DNA of 64,000 nucleotides from Methyloversatilis sp. (GTDB taxonomy: Bacteria > Pseudomonadota > Gammaproteobacteria > Burkholderiales > Rhodocyclaceae), in contig NZ_JAUYNV010000025.1 of the NCBI RefSeq assembly GCF_030698125.1, positions 310,001 through 374,000 of the forward strand. Direction: 5' to 3'. How positions within the stretch are numbered: position 1 is the stretch's first letter; each line of letters begins with the position of its first letter. A model generated the notes under the pieces. That model had not been told where the DNA came from and did no database searches. It was given only the letters and a program-made list of their open reading frames with translations. A program made the position numbers and the translations under genes. This document shows, piece after piece, positions 54,824-62,880 of the stretch.

Positions 54824-55573
54824 CTACAGCAGGCGCCCGTCATGCAGCGCGCTGGCCACCAGCACCGCCGTGACGCCGATGCCGTCGAGCGCGCGCAGGT
54901 CCTCGCGGTTGCGCACACCGCCGGCGGCAATGACAGCCACGTCGGAGCGCATCGACTGCAGCGTGCGGATCAGCTGCAACGCCGGACCGTCTTCGGCACC
55001 GACACGCCCCAGTTCCATCGCGAGCACCCGGGCCGGCCACTCGACCGGGTCGTACGACCAGTCCGGGCCGAGCGGAACACCGCGCCGGTAATCGAGCGAC
55101 AGCACGGTATCGATGCGCGCGTTGCGGAATTTGCGCAGCGCGCCATAGCTGCGCATCGATTCGGTGCCGAACACCGGCGTCACGCCGGCCGCACGATGCA
55201 GCGCCAGCGCAGGCGTGGCATCGACATAACCGCCGTCCACCCACCACTCGACATCGGGGTGACGCACGGCCAGTTCGGCGATCAGCGTCGCGTGGTCAGC
55301 CCTGGCAGCGGTTTCGCCGCCGTCCTTGCCGCTGACCTTGCCGCTGACCTTGCCGTTCGCCTTTCCAGCGACCGGTCCGCGAATGGCATCGATGTCGGCC
55401 ACATAGACCTGACGCGCACCGGTCGCCTCGATCAGCGCCTGCGCCACGTCGTGCGGGTCGCAGCCATCGACCAGTGAAGACTGCAGCGGCTGGTAAGCTT
55501 GCCGGTCGCCGCGGCGCGCATGCACGACCTGGCCGTTCATCAGATCGATGACGGGAATGATTTGAGGCACCAC
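54824..55573 (-). CDS. HisA-like TIM-barrel protein of the putative methylofuran cluster
   Basis: 249 residues of the HisA/HisF fold: IIPVIDLMNGQVVHARRGDR at the N-terminus, YVADIDAIRG, VLSLDYRRG and VIAAGGVRNREDL. It is not a histidine gene by context; HisA-like genes of this kind recur in H4MPT/methylofuran clusters of methylotrophs. A loop near residues 71-84 carries KVSG repeats made by 12-bp tandem units (about 55324-55365). Starts with GTG 55573 only 10 bp from the divergent ATP-grasp gene. Reaction unknown. Confidence 0.8.
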   Translation of the reverse strand: MVPQIIPVIDLMNGQVVHARRGDRQAYQPLQSSLVDGCDPHDVAQALIEATGARQVYVADIDAIRGPVAGKANGKVSGKVSGKDGGETAARADHATLIAELAVRHPDVEWWVDGGYVDATPALALHRAAGVTPVFGTESMRSYGALRKFRNARIDTVLSLDYRRGVPLGPDWSYDPVEWPARVLAMELGRVGAEDGPALQLIRTLQSMRSDVAVIAAGGVRNREDLRALDGIGVTAVLVASALHDGRLL

Positions 55574-55583
55574 GAATCCTTAT

Positions 55584-56591
55584 ATGAAACGTCGAATTTT
55601 CGTGTTCGAGTTTATCACCGGCGGCGCACTGGCCGGCCTGCCCCGGCTGCCGCCCGGGCTGCTGCGAGAAGGCCGGCTGATGCGCGATGCACTGCTGCGC
55701 GACGCGGCCGCGCTGCCCGATATCGACATCATCCTGCTGCATGACGCCCGCCTGCCAGCGCCCGACTTTCCGGCGCATCTGATTGCGGTCACCCCTGACC
55801 ATGCCTTCGACGCCGGTTTCGAAGCGGCTTTCGAGCATGCGCTCGCGGCCGCCGACGCGGCGCTCATCGTCGCGCCGGAGAGCGGTGGCGTGCTCGCCGC
55901 ACTGACGTCCCGGGTCACGGACGCCGGCAAGACGCTGCTTGGTTGCGACGCCGACGCCTGTCGCATCGGCGCGTCCAAGTCGCTGACCGCCCGCTGTCTG
56001 GCCCGGGCCGGCATCCCGGTGCTGCCGCACTACACCGATGCCGCCGCGCTGCCGGCGCTGCCCGGTCGCTGGGTCGTCAAGCCGGATGACGGCGCCGGCT
56101 GTGACGGCCTGCGGCTTGTCGACAGCGTGCACCAGGCCGCGCAGGCACTGCGCCCGGGCTTCGTGGCACAGCCCTGGGTCGCCGGCGAGGCGCGCAGCCT
56201 GAACCTGCTGTGCGCGCGAGGCGAAGCGGTGCTGCTGTCGATCAACCGCCAGCACCTCGCGATCGACGGCGACCAGGTGGCGCTCGCCGCGTTGGCCGTC
56301 GGTGAGGTGCCGATCGACGAGACATACAAGGCCTTGGCACGGCGCATCGCTGGCGCCCTGCCCGGCCTGCTCGGTCATGTCGGCGTCGACGTGCTGCACA
56401 CCGCCGACGGCCCGGTCGTGGTCGAACTGAATCCACGCCTGAGCACGTCGGCCTGCGCGCTGCACGACACGCTGGGCTGCAACCTGCTCGCCGCCACGCT
56501 GGCCGCGGCCGACGGCGGCCCGCTGTGGCGTCCGGCCGGCGCAGCGCGGCCGCAGCGCATTGATCTTGCGGAGGCCGTCGATGCCGTCTGA
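55584..56591 (+). CDS. ATP-grasp ligase, probable tyramine-glutamate ligase-like (MfnD-like)
   Basis: 335 residues with an ATP-grasp fold: RCLARAGIPVLP, GRWVVKPDDGAGCDGLRLV (Lys and glycine loop), and VVVELNPRLSTSACAL (metal-binding Glu/Asn). MfnD in methanogens ligates tyramine to glutamate in methanofuran synthesis; the neighbours here resemble MfnF and MfnE, so this is the best guess. The first residues MKRRIFVFEFITGGALAG are typical of this COG. Overlaps the next start by 11 bp. Confidence 0.8.
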   Translation: MKRRIFVFEFITGGALAGLPRLPPGLLREGRLMRDALLRDAAALPDIDIILLHDARLPAPDFPAHLIAVTPDHAFDAGFEAAFEHALAAADAALIVAPESGGVLAALTSRVTDAGKTLLGCDADACRIGASKSLTARCLARAGIPVLPHYTDAAALPALPGRWVVKPDDGAGCDGLRLVDSVHQAAQALRPGFVAQPWVAGEARSLNLLCARGEAVLLSINRQHLAIDGDQVALAALAVGEVPIDETYKALARRIAGALPGLLGHVGVDVLHTADGPVVVELNPRLSTSACALHDTLGCNLLAATLAAADGGPLWRPAGAARPQRIDLAEAVDAV

Positions 56592-57618
56592 CAGCGCATT
56601 GACCGGCTGGGACATCGGCGGCGCGCACGTGAAGGCAGCGCGCGTCGAGCACGGCCGGGTCACCGGAGTCGTACAGGTCGCCTGCCCGCTGTGGCACGGG
56701 CTGGACAAGCTCGATGCAGCCGTCGTGCAGGCACGTGCGGCACTCGGTGACACCGTCCACCACGCCATCACGATGACCGGCGAAATGGTCGACCTGTTCG
56801 ATTCGCGTGCGGCCGGCGTGGTGGCTATCGTCGAGCGGTTGACTGCCGCACTTCCGGGCGAGCTGCGCCTGTATGCCGGGCGCAGCGGCTGGGTCGCGCC
56901 GGCCGGTGCCGCCGCACATGCCGACGATATTGCCTCGGCCAACTGGCTGGCGACTGCCGCCTGGGTCGCGAGCCGCTGCCCGCAGGCGCTGCTGGCGGAC
57001 ATCGGCAGCACCACGAGCGATCTCATCGTGATCAACCGCGGTGTGGCCAGCACCAGCCGCAGCGACGCCGACCGGCTGATCAGCGGCGAACTGGTGTATG
57101 CCGGTCTGGTCCGCACGCCGCTGATGGCGCTGGCCCCGGCCATCGATTTCCGCGGCCGGCGGCACCGCCTGATGGCCGAACATTTCGCGACCACCGCCGA
57201 CGTCTGGCGCCTGCTGGGCGAGTTGCCGGAACACGCCGACCCGTATCCGGCCGCCGACGGCGGCGCCAAGACGCCGGAAGCCAGCGCCCGACGCCTCGCC
57301 CGCATGATCGGCCGCGATGTCGATGAAGGATCGATGGACGACTGGCACTCGCTCGCCAACGCGTTCGCCGACGCCCAGCTCACCGCACTGATCGACGCCA
57401 GCCGCGCACTGCCCGGCATCACTACCCTGCCCGTCGGCGCACCGGTGGTGTGCGCCGGCGCCGGCTGCATGATCGCCGCCCGCCTTGCCGCCGCGCTCGA
57501 TCGCCGCGCGGTCACGCTCGCCAGCCTGCTGGCCGACTGCGCCCCGACCTTCGCCGACGATGCGACCACCTGCGCCCCGGCCGTCGCCACCGCGCTGCTG
57601 GCGGAGCGTGCGCGATGA
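56581..57618 (+). CDS. H4MPT-linked C1 pathway protein, MfnF-like (hydantoinase/sugar-kinase-like fold)
   Basis: 345 residues starting MPSDSALTGWDIGGAHVKAA (actin/sugar-kinase-type WDIGGAH phosphate loop) with GSTTSDLIVI as second phosphate loop and ARRLARMIGRDVDEGSMDDW. This matches the family named H4MPT-linked C1 transfer pathway protein, whose archaeal member MfnF couples aminomethylfuran diphosphate to gamma-glutamyltyramine. GGAGG precedes the ATG. Strong marker of a methanofuran-type cofactor pathway. Confidence 0.85.
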   Translation: MPSDSALTGWDIGGAHVKAARVEHGRVTGVVQVACPLWHGLDKLDAAVVQARAALGDTVHHAITMTGEMVDLFDSRAAGVVAIVERLTAALPGELRLYAGRSGWVAPAGAAAHADDIASANWLATAAWVASRCPQALLADIGSTTSDLIVINRGVASTSRSDADRLISGELVYAGLVRTPLMALAPAIDFRGRRHRLMAEHFATTADVWRLLGELPEHADPYPAADGGAKTPEASARRLARMIGRDVDEGSMDDWHSLANAFADAQLTALIDASRALPGITTLPVGAPVVCAGAGCMIAARLAAALDRRAVTLASLLADCAPTFADDATTCAPAVATALLAERAR

Positions 57619-57663
57619 AGCCGTCAGGCGATACCGCGTTGGCGCCATTCGCGTCAGAGCGGC

Positions 57664-57822
57664 CCCTGTGGGAGCGGCGTCCCCGCCGCGATCGTGCCGC
57701 GATGCTCGCGTTGCAGAGTGCGTATCGCGGCGGGGGCGGAACGGGGGTTTCGGCGAGCATTGATCGCCGCCCGCAGAGCCGGCTGGCCATGCAGGGCCAG
57801 CCGTGGTGCGCCGCTCCCACGG
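57664..57822. repeat. REP-like palindromic element (BIME) between two cluster genes
   Basis: ctgtgggagcggcgtccccg at the left and its inverted core ccgctcccac at the right enclose inner pairs: ccccgccgcgat (left) with atcgcggcgggg (57724-57735), and a perfect 8-bp hairpin GGCTGGCC/GGCCAGCC (57781-57802). The GTGGGAGCGGC head resembles REP sequences of Pseudomonas and relatives. It lies between the MfnF-like and kinase genes. Confidence 0.75.
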
Positions 57823-57856
57823 TCGCCGCTTCCGGAAGAATCCGGACCGACCCGCC

Positions 57857-58432
57857 ATGAACGCCCCGCTCGTCATCAAGCTCGGCGGCAGCCTGCTGAG
57901 CGATCCGAAGGACGGCCGGCTTCAGCGCTGGTGCGACTGGCTGGCCGGCGCGGGCGCGGGACGCAACATCGTCGTGGCCGGTGGCGGTCCGTTTGCCGAT
58001 GCGGTTCGAACCCATCAGGCGCTCTGGGGCTTTCCGGATGATGTCGCGCACCGCATGGCGCTGCGCGCGATGGACCAGTACGCGCTGATGCTCGCGGGAT
58101 CCCGTCCCGGTTTCGTCGCCACCGACGAGATCGCGCGGATGACTGGTCTGTGCGCCGCCGGCCACACTCCGGTGTGGATGCCCGCGCGCGAACTCGACAC
58201 CCGGCTCGACCTGCCGCGCGACTGGCGCGTCACCTCCGACAGTCTCGCCGCATGGCTGACGCTCCAGCTTTGCCTGCCGCGCGTGCTGCTGGTGAAGTCG
58301 TGCAACATTCCGGAGGCGCCACTCACCGAACTGGCCCGACGCGGCATCGTCGATACCTGGCTGCCTGCGTTCGCGGCAGAGCACGGTATCGAGGTGTGCC
58401 TGGTTCAGGCGGACAGCCCGCTACCTGTGTAA
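57857..58432 (+). CDS. Amino-acid-kinase-family protein, MfnE-like
   Basis: 191 residues: LVIKLGGSLLSDPK at the N-terminus and NIVVAGGGPFADAVR (kinase glycine loops), then a short form of the amino-acid-kinase fold ending SCNIPEAPLTEL..GIVDTWLPAF. MfnE phosphorylates aminomethylfuran phosphate to the diphosphate used by MfnF. Same strand as the MfnF-like gene but 238 bp away because of the REP element. Confidence 0.83.
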   Translation: MNAPLVIKLGGSLLSDPKDGRLQRWCDWLAGAGAGRNIVVAGGGPFADAVRTHQALWGFPDDVAHRMALRAMDQYALMLAGSRPGFVATDEIARMTGLCAAGHTPVWMPARELDTRLDLPRDWRVTSDSLAAWLTLQLCLPRVLLVKSCNIPEAPLTELARRGIVDTWLPAFAAEHGIEVCLVQADSPLPV

Positions 58433-58467
58433 GCCGCGCCGGTGTGCGCCGACGATCAAGACGCCCG

Positions 58468-59448
58468 TCAATCGGCCGCGGCACCCTCTGCCGCGGCGCC
58501 GCGCAGCGCGGCGAATTCGCGTTCGATGTCCGGCAGCAGCTCGGCGAAACGCTCGCGTACCGGCTCGGGGCGCTGGCTCACGTGGCACACCGGGTCACCG
58601 TACAGCTCGGTTGCGCCGCCAGCCAGTACGTTGGCGAGGAACACGATGTCGGCGACGGTACGCATTGAAACGGGCGCGCTGCGTGGCTGTTCGTGGTCGC
58701 GCATTGCATCGATCAGTACCGCCGGCAGGCCGAGCGATTGCAGCAATGCTTCACCGATGGTTTCGTGCCATTCCAGAATGAGTGCCTCCACTCCACCGTG
58801 ATCGTCAGCGGCACGAGGCTGACGGGCCAGCCGATCAAGCAGGTAGAACGCGCCGATGTCGTGCAGCAGCGCCGCCGTCATCGCCTCGTCCGGGTCGATC
58901 GACGTCAGACGCTACGCGATCACGTATGCCGCGGCGGCGGTGCGCAGCGTGTGCAGCCACAGACGGCGCGACAGCGCGTCGACGTGGGTCAGCTGGCGCG
59001 CGCAACCGATCTGGCAGCCGGACACCGTGCTCGCGATGTGCCGGCTGCGCTCGCCGCCCAGCCGTGCGATCGCATCACGCAAGCTGGTCACCGGGACGGC
59101 CGGACGCAGCCGGTTGGCGCGACGCAGCACCCGTGCGCACAGCAGTGGATCGACCCGCACGGCGCCGGCCAGCTGCTGCAGCGTGACCTCCGGTGCGCGC
59201 AGCGTCTGGCGCACGCGCATCAGCGCATCGAAGCAGATCGGAAAGATGACCCCCGGCCGCAGTTCGCGTGCAATGTCGGCCAGCAGGTCGAACGCGCGTG
59301 TCGCCCCGTGCGGCGCATCCGCGCCGCCACCTCTGGCGGGTGACGCGGCAAGCGCAGCTGACAGGGTGGGCGTTGCGGCTCGGCTCACATCGGTCTCCAG
59401 GCAGTCGACGATCACGGGCCGGAAGGACCGCCCGAGCAGGCGAATCAT
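58468..59448 (-). pseudogene. HDOD-domain protein interrupted by an amber codon
   Basis: From ATG 59448 (MIRLLGRSFRPVIVDCLETD) the frame has an EAL-remnant/HDOD-type layout with PICFDALMRVRQTL and LLCARVLRRANR. It reaches TAG at 58912-58914 after TAAAAYVIA and continues in the same frame with RLTSIDPDEAMTAALLHDIGAFYLLDRL. HDOD proteins read ARRLT or AKRLT here, so one base change explains the stop. Either two fragments are made or the gene is inactive. Confidence 0.75.
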
Positions 59449-59861
59449 CCGGACTGGACGGCTCAACGCTTGACTACACACAAACGACGTACATGGATGC
59501 GGCACGCGGCGTGGCGCAGCGCCAGCCGGACAAGGCCGCCTGAAACGGTGACGTCCTCCATATGGGATCTTGCGCCGCGCAGCGGGCATGTACGCGCGCG
59601 AAAAATCACGCCTGTCGATCGGCAGACTGCATTGCAGGCAAGAAGGTCTGCACCGGCACCGTGTCGGCACTCGTGCGATGCAACCGGACATCGATTCCCG
59701 CATCGGCCCACCGGCTTGCGCTCTGGCCCTCTTACATGCCGGCGGCCAGATCACAGCGCGGCGCCAACTATTCACGGTTACTTTTTGTCGCAGCGCGCGA
59801 TTCCACCCGGTTGATCCGGCATGCTGAGGCGCCCGTACACCGTGAATTGCCCGAATCCGAC
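59449..59861. other. Divergent intergenic region without a recognised gene
   Basis: 413 bp between the HDOD pseudogene and the MASE1-GGDEF gene. Open frames here are shadows or upstream extensions with no family pattern. It probably holds promoters of both flanking genes; no clear motif found. Confidence 0.35.
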
Positions 59862-61355
59862 GTGCCGAACACTCTGGATGCGCTGCGCAGCCGCCCTGAC
59901 TGGCGGGTGTTCCTGCTGTTGCCGCTGCTGCACTTCGCCAGTGTCAAGCTGACGTTCTCGACCGCGCTGTCGCCCGAGAACGAGGTGGTCATGTGGCTGC
60001 CGAACGCGGTGCTGCTCGCTGCGCTGCTGCACTACCGCGGTGAACGCGCGGTCGTGCTCGCGCTGCTCGCGCTGGGTTCCGATGTACTGGCCAACCTGCC
60101 GGTATTCCCGCCGCTGCAGGCAGTGCTGCTGAGCCTGTGCAATCTGGCCGAGGTCACGGTCACCTACCTGCTGATGCGCCGGCTGGGTGCTTCGCCCGGG
60201 CTGGAGCGCATCGGCGACTTCGGCCGCTTCCTGCTCGCCGGGCCGCTGTTCGGTGCGCTCGGTTGTGCGCTGCTGGCCAGCGCAGTGCTTCTGTTCACGC
60301 GTGACAACGTGAGCGCGGGTTACTCGACACTGGTGCTGCTGTGGTGGTTCGGCGACGCACTGGGCCTGTTGATCTGGACGCCCCTGTTGCTCGCACTGCT
60401 GCAACCCGAACGCGACCCGCCGATACTGGGCTGGCGTGATACGGCGGTCTTCGTGTTCACCGGTCTGCTGGCCGGCTCGATCTTCCTGCAGGAACACGCT
60501 GCCGACCCGGATACCCGGCTGGCACTGACGCCGCACCTGCTGCTGCTGCCGGTGCTCTACATCGCTGCGCGCTGCGGCCGCCGCCTCACAGCACTGACCG
60601 TGGCAATGATTGCGTTGGCCGCCGCGTGGTCGCAGACCACCGGATTCCGCCCTTTCGGCGACGCGACGCCGCACGAAATGATTCTGCGGGCGCAGGAGTA
60701 CATCCTGACGCTGAGCATCATCGGCATGGGGCTGGTCATCCTGCTGGGCGAACAGCGCGCGCTTGCGCACGAGCTGGAAGACAAGGTGAACGAGCGCACC
60801 CGGGCACTGGAAGAGTCGAACCGCCGGCTGGCCGAACTGAGCGCCACCGACAGCCTGACCGGCGTGGCCAACCGGCGCTGCTTCGACACCACGCTGGCGC
60901 TGGAATGGGCGCGGGCGCGGCGCAATGGAGAGCCACTGGCGCTGTGCATGCTCGATGTCGACCTGTTCAAGGACTACAACGACCACTACGGCCATCAGGC
61001 TGGCGACGATTGCCTGCGTCAGGTGGCCGACCTGATCGGTCTGCATGTGCGACGCTCGACCGATCTGGTGGCCCGCTATGGCGGCGAGGAATTCGCCTTC
61101 ATCAGTCCGGGCGTCGATGGGGCACAGGCGCTCGCCACGGCGGAGTCGGTGTGCGCGGCGCTGCGCGCGCTGCCGCACCAACGCTCGCCCTTTTCCGTGC
61201 TGACCGCCAGCATCGGCGTGGCCGTCATCGTCCCGGGCGACCACGACATGCCGGACGCGCTGGTGCGCCGGGCCGACGCCGCGCTTTACGAGGCCAAGCG
61301 CCGCGGGCGTAACCAGGTCGTGCTGGCTGGCGCGCCTGAGCAGCCGGTGGCGTGA
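59862..61355 (+). CDS. Membrane diguanylate cyclase with MASE1 domain
   Basis: 497 residues from GTG 59862 (MPNTLDALRSRPDWRVFLLL). About ten hydrophobic segments over residues 15-300 form a MASE1 sensor (AVLLAALLHYRGERAVVL, LLWWFGDALGLLIWTPLLLAL). A coiled coil follows (about 305-330), then GGDEF with motif GGEEF (ARYGGEEFAFI) and I-site RSTD five residues before. The enzyme should make c-di-GMP at the membrane. Start uncertain; several in-frame starts are possible upstream. Confidence 0.87.
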   Translation: MPNTLDALRSRPDWRVFLLLPLLHFASVKLTFSTALSPENEVVMWLPNAVLLAALLHYRGERAVVLALLALGSDVLANLPVFPPLQAVLLSLCNLAEVTVTYLLMRRLGASPGLERIGDFGRFLLAGPLFGALGCALLASAVLLFTRDNVSAGYSTLVLLWWFGDALGLLIWTPLLLALLQPERDPPILGWRDTAVFVFTGLLAGSIFLQEHAADPDTRLALTPHLLLLPVLYIAARCGRRLTALTVAMIALAAAWSQTTGFRPFGDATPHEMILRAQEYILTLSIIGMGLVILLGEQRALAHELEDKVNERTRALEESNRRLAELSATDSLTGVANRRCFDTTLALEWARARRNGEPLALCMLDVDLFKDYNDHYGHQAGDDCLRQVADLIGLHVRRSTDLVARYGGEEFAFISPGVDGAQALATAESVCAALRALPHQRSPFSVLTASIGVAVIVPGDHDMPDALVRRADAALYEAKRRGRNQVVLAGAPEQPVA

Positions 61356-61569
61356 CCGGCTTCGACCGGCCCGGAACGCCCCGCATCGGAACGGCAGTCC
61401 TAATACCAAAGTTGTGGTTTCGATTGTCGAGCACCCTTACAACCCTGTAGGGGCTGGCAAGACAAGCAAAGCAAAATCATGTGCTTAGTCGCCGGGTATG
61501 CTTTTTGCTTTACACTAACGAAAAATGCTCCGCCCACAGGGAGGAGGTCAGACTTTCAGGAGATCCGCC

Positions 61570-62253
61570 ATGTTCGTCCGCCGTAAGCTCGTCGTGCTCG
61601 GCCTGCTGTCGCAGGCACTCTTCGTCGCGCCCTCGAATGCCGCGCCGGTCAACTGGGTGGACTGGACCAGCGGCACCGCCGGCGCCAGCGGTTCGGCCAC
61701 CGGCGTCCTGAACATCGGTGACTCGGCGGTCGATGTCGATTACGTCGGTGAAATCGCTTTCATCCAGACGGCTGGCGGCGGCAACTACTGGAACCCGTCG
61801 TCGCCCTACATCAGCGCACTGGTCGACAACGCACCAGGCACGACAGACATCATCGCGCTGTCACGGGCCACATCCAAAACACTGACGTTTTCGTTACCTG
61901 TACAGGACCTGTTCTTCGCCGTGGTCAGCCTGAACGGCAACGGCTACCGGTTCGACCAGGATTTCGAAGTGGTCGGTTTCGGGGCGGGCTACTGGGGCAA
62001 CGGCACACTGACCCGCGTCGATCTGGGCGGCGGCCAGTTCCAGCTGAACGGCACGGGCGAACCGCATGGCGTCATCCGTTTCACCGGTGCTGTCAGTTCG
62101 ATCACCTGGACCAGTCTGACCAACGAGTACTGGAACGGCTTCACGGTGGGCACCTACGGCATCGCACCGCCGCCGATACCGGAGCCCGAAACCTGGATGT
62201 TGATGCTGGCAGGCCTGGGCATTGCCCTGCTGGCGGGCCTGCGCCGCCGCTGA
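61570..62253 (+). CDS. PEP-CTERM sorting-domain protein
   Basis: 227 residues: signal peptide (about 1-24, ending SNAAPVNW) and a C-terminal PEP-CTERM signal: PEPETWMLMLAGLGIALL followed by AGLRRR. The middle is Gly/Asn-rich without Cys, beta-sandwich-like. Such proteins are sorted by exosortase, usually to the exopolysaccharide/outer surface. GGAG lies before the ATG. No exosortase gene lies in this window. A near-palindrome CCCTTACA/TGTAGGGG at about 61432-61451 lies in the upstream 214 bp. Confidence 0.92.
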   Translation: MFVRRKLVVLGLLSQALFVAPSNAAPVNWVDWTSGTAGASGSATGVLNIGDSAVDVDYVGEIAFIQTAGGGNYWNPSSPYISALVDNAPGTTDIIALSRATSKTLTFSLPVQDLFFAVVSLNGNGYRFDQDFEVVGFGAGYWGNGTLTRVDLGGGQFQLNGTGEPHGVIRFTGAVSSITWTSLTNEYWNGFTVGTYGIAPPPIPEPETWMLMLAGLGIALLAGLRRR

Positions 62254-62489
62254 TCCGCAGGTGACGCGGGCGGACTGCCCGCACTTGGCGCGACCTGCTG
62301 GCAACCTCGTTGCGGCACAGCCGGCGCAACAACCTTCCCTCTAGCGTTCCGTTCATCCGGCGCTGCCGCGCCCGATCCGTCCGCAGCAGCGCGCGTGATC
62401 CGCTATCCTGTCGCGCCAACCGGTGCCACCTGCGCTTGCAGAACGGCCGCCGGCCTTCCCCCCGCATCCGAAGTAGCCGAGGCCTTTCA

Positions 62490-62861
62490 GTGATCGAAGA
62501 GTTCCAGGGTTATCTGCTGTTTTTCCTCGGCGCCTGGTGGATCGCGCTGATCGCGCTGGTCGCCGGCGCATTCGGTGGCCGACACTCGCAGCGCCTGGTG
62601 GCCAGTCCGCTGGTCATGGTCGTGATCTTCATCCAGGTATGGATCGTCGTCGCGCTGGCCAAGCTGGCATTCGGCTATGTCGGCTATCTGATGGAGCTGG
62701 GCAAGAACGTGCAGGCCATCTATCCGGAATTCGTCATGCCGCTGGCCGCCGGCATCTATGTGGCGCGCCAGCTGCTGCGGCTGGACGCCCAGAAGCACGG
62801 ACGACTGCGTGCCGACACCGGTCTGCCACCGCCGCGACGGCGCATGCGTCGTCCCTACTGA
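62490..62861 (+). CDS. Small hypothetical membrane protein
   Basis: 123 residues from GTG 62490 with GAGG ahead. Two or three hydrophobic segments (about 10-30, 40-62, 78-95), then a basic tail (PPPRRRMRRPY). I do not recognise the family. It stands alone between the PEP-CTERM gene (236 bp upstream, containing a GCGGGC/GCCCGC hairpin at 62266-62282 without a T-run) and the converging NYN gene. Confidence 0.6.
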   Translation: MIEEFQGYLLFFLGAWWIALIALVAGAFGGRHSQRLVASPLVMVVIFIQVWIVVALAKLAFGYVGYLMELGKNVQAIYPEFVMPLAAGIYVARQLLRLDAQKHGRLRADTGLPPPRRRMRRPY

Positions 62862-62880
62862 GCAGTCCGCCAGCGCGGGT

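Noticed and set aside
55296-57590. A 764-codon minus frame across the cofactor genes
   Set aside because: Shadow of the ATP-grasp and MfnF-like genes with alanine/arginine-rich noise.
61400-61569. Sigma-54 promoter (TGGC...GC) for the PEP-CTERM gene
   Set aside because: tggcaagacaagca has the GG and GC elements at the wrong spacing for -24/-12.
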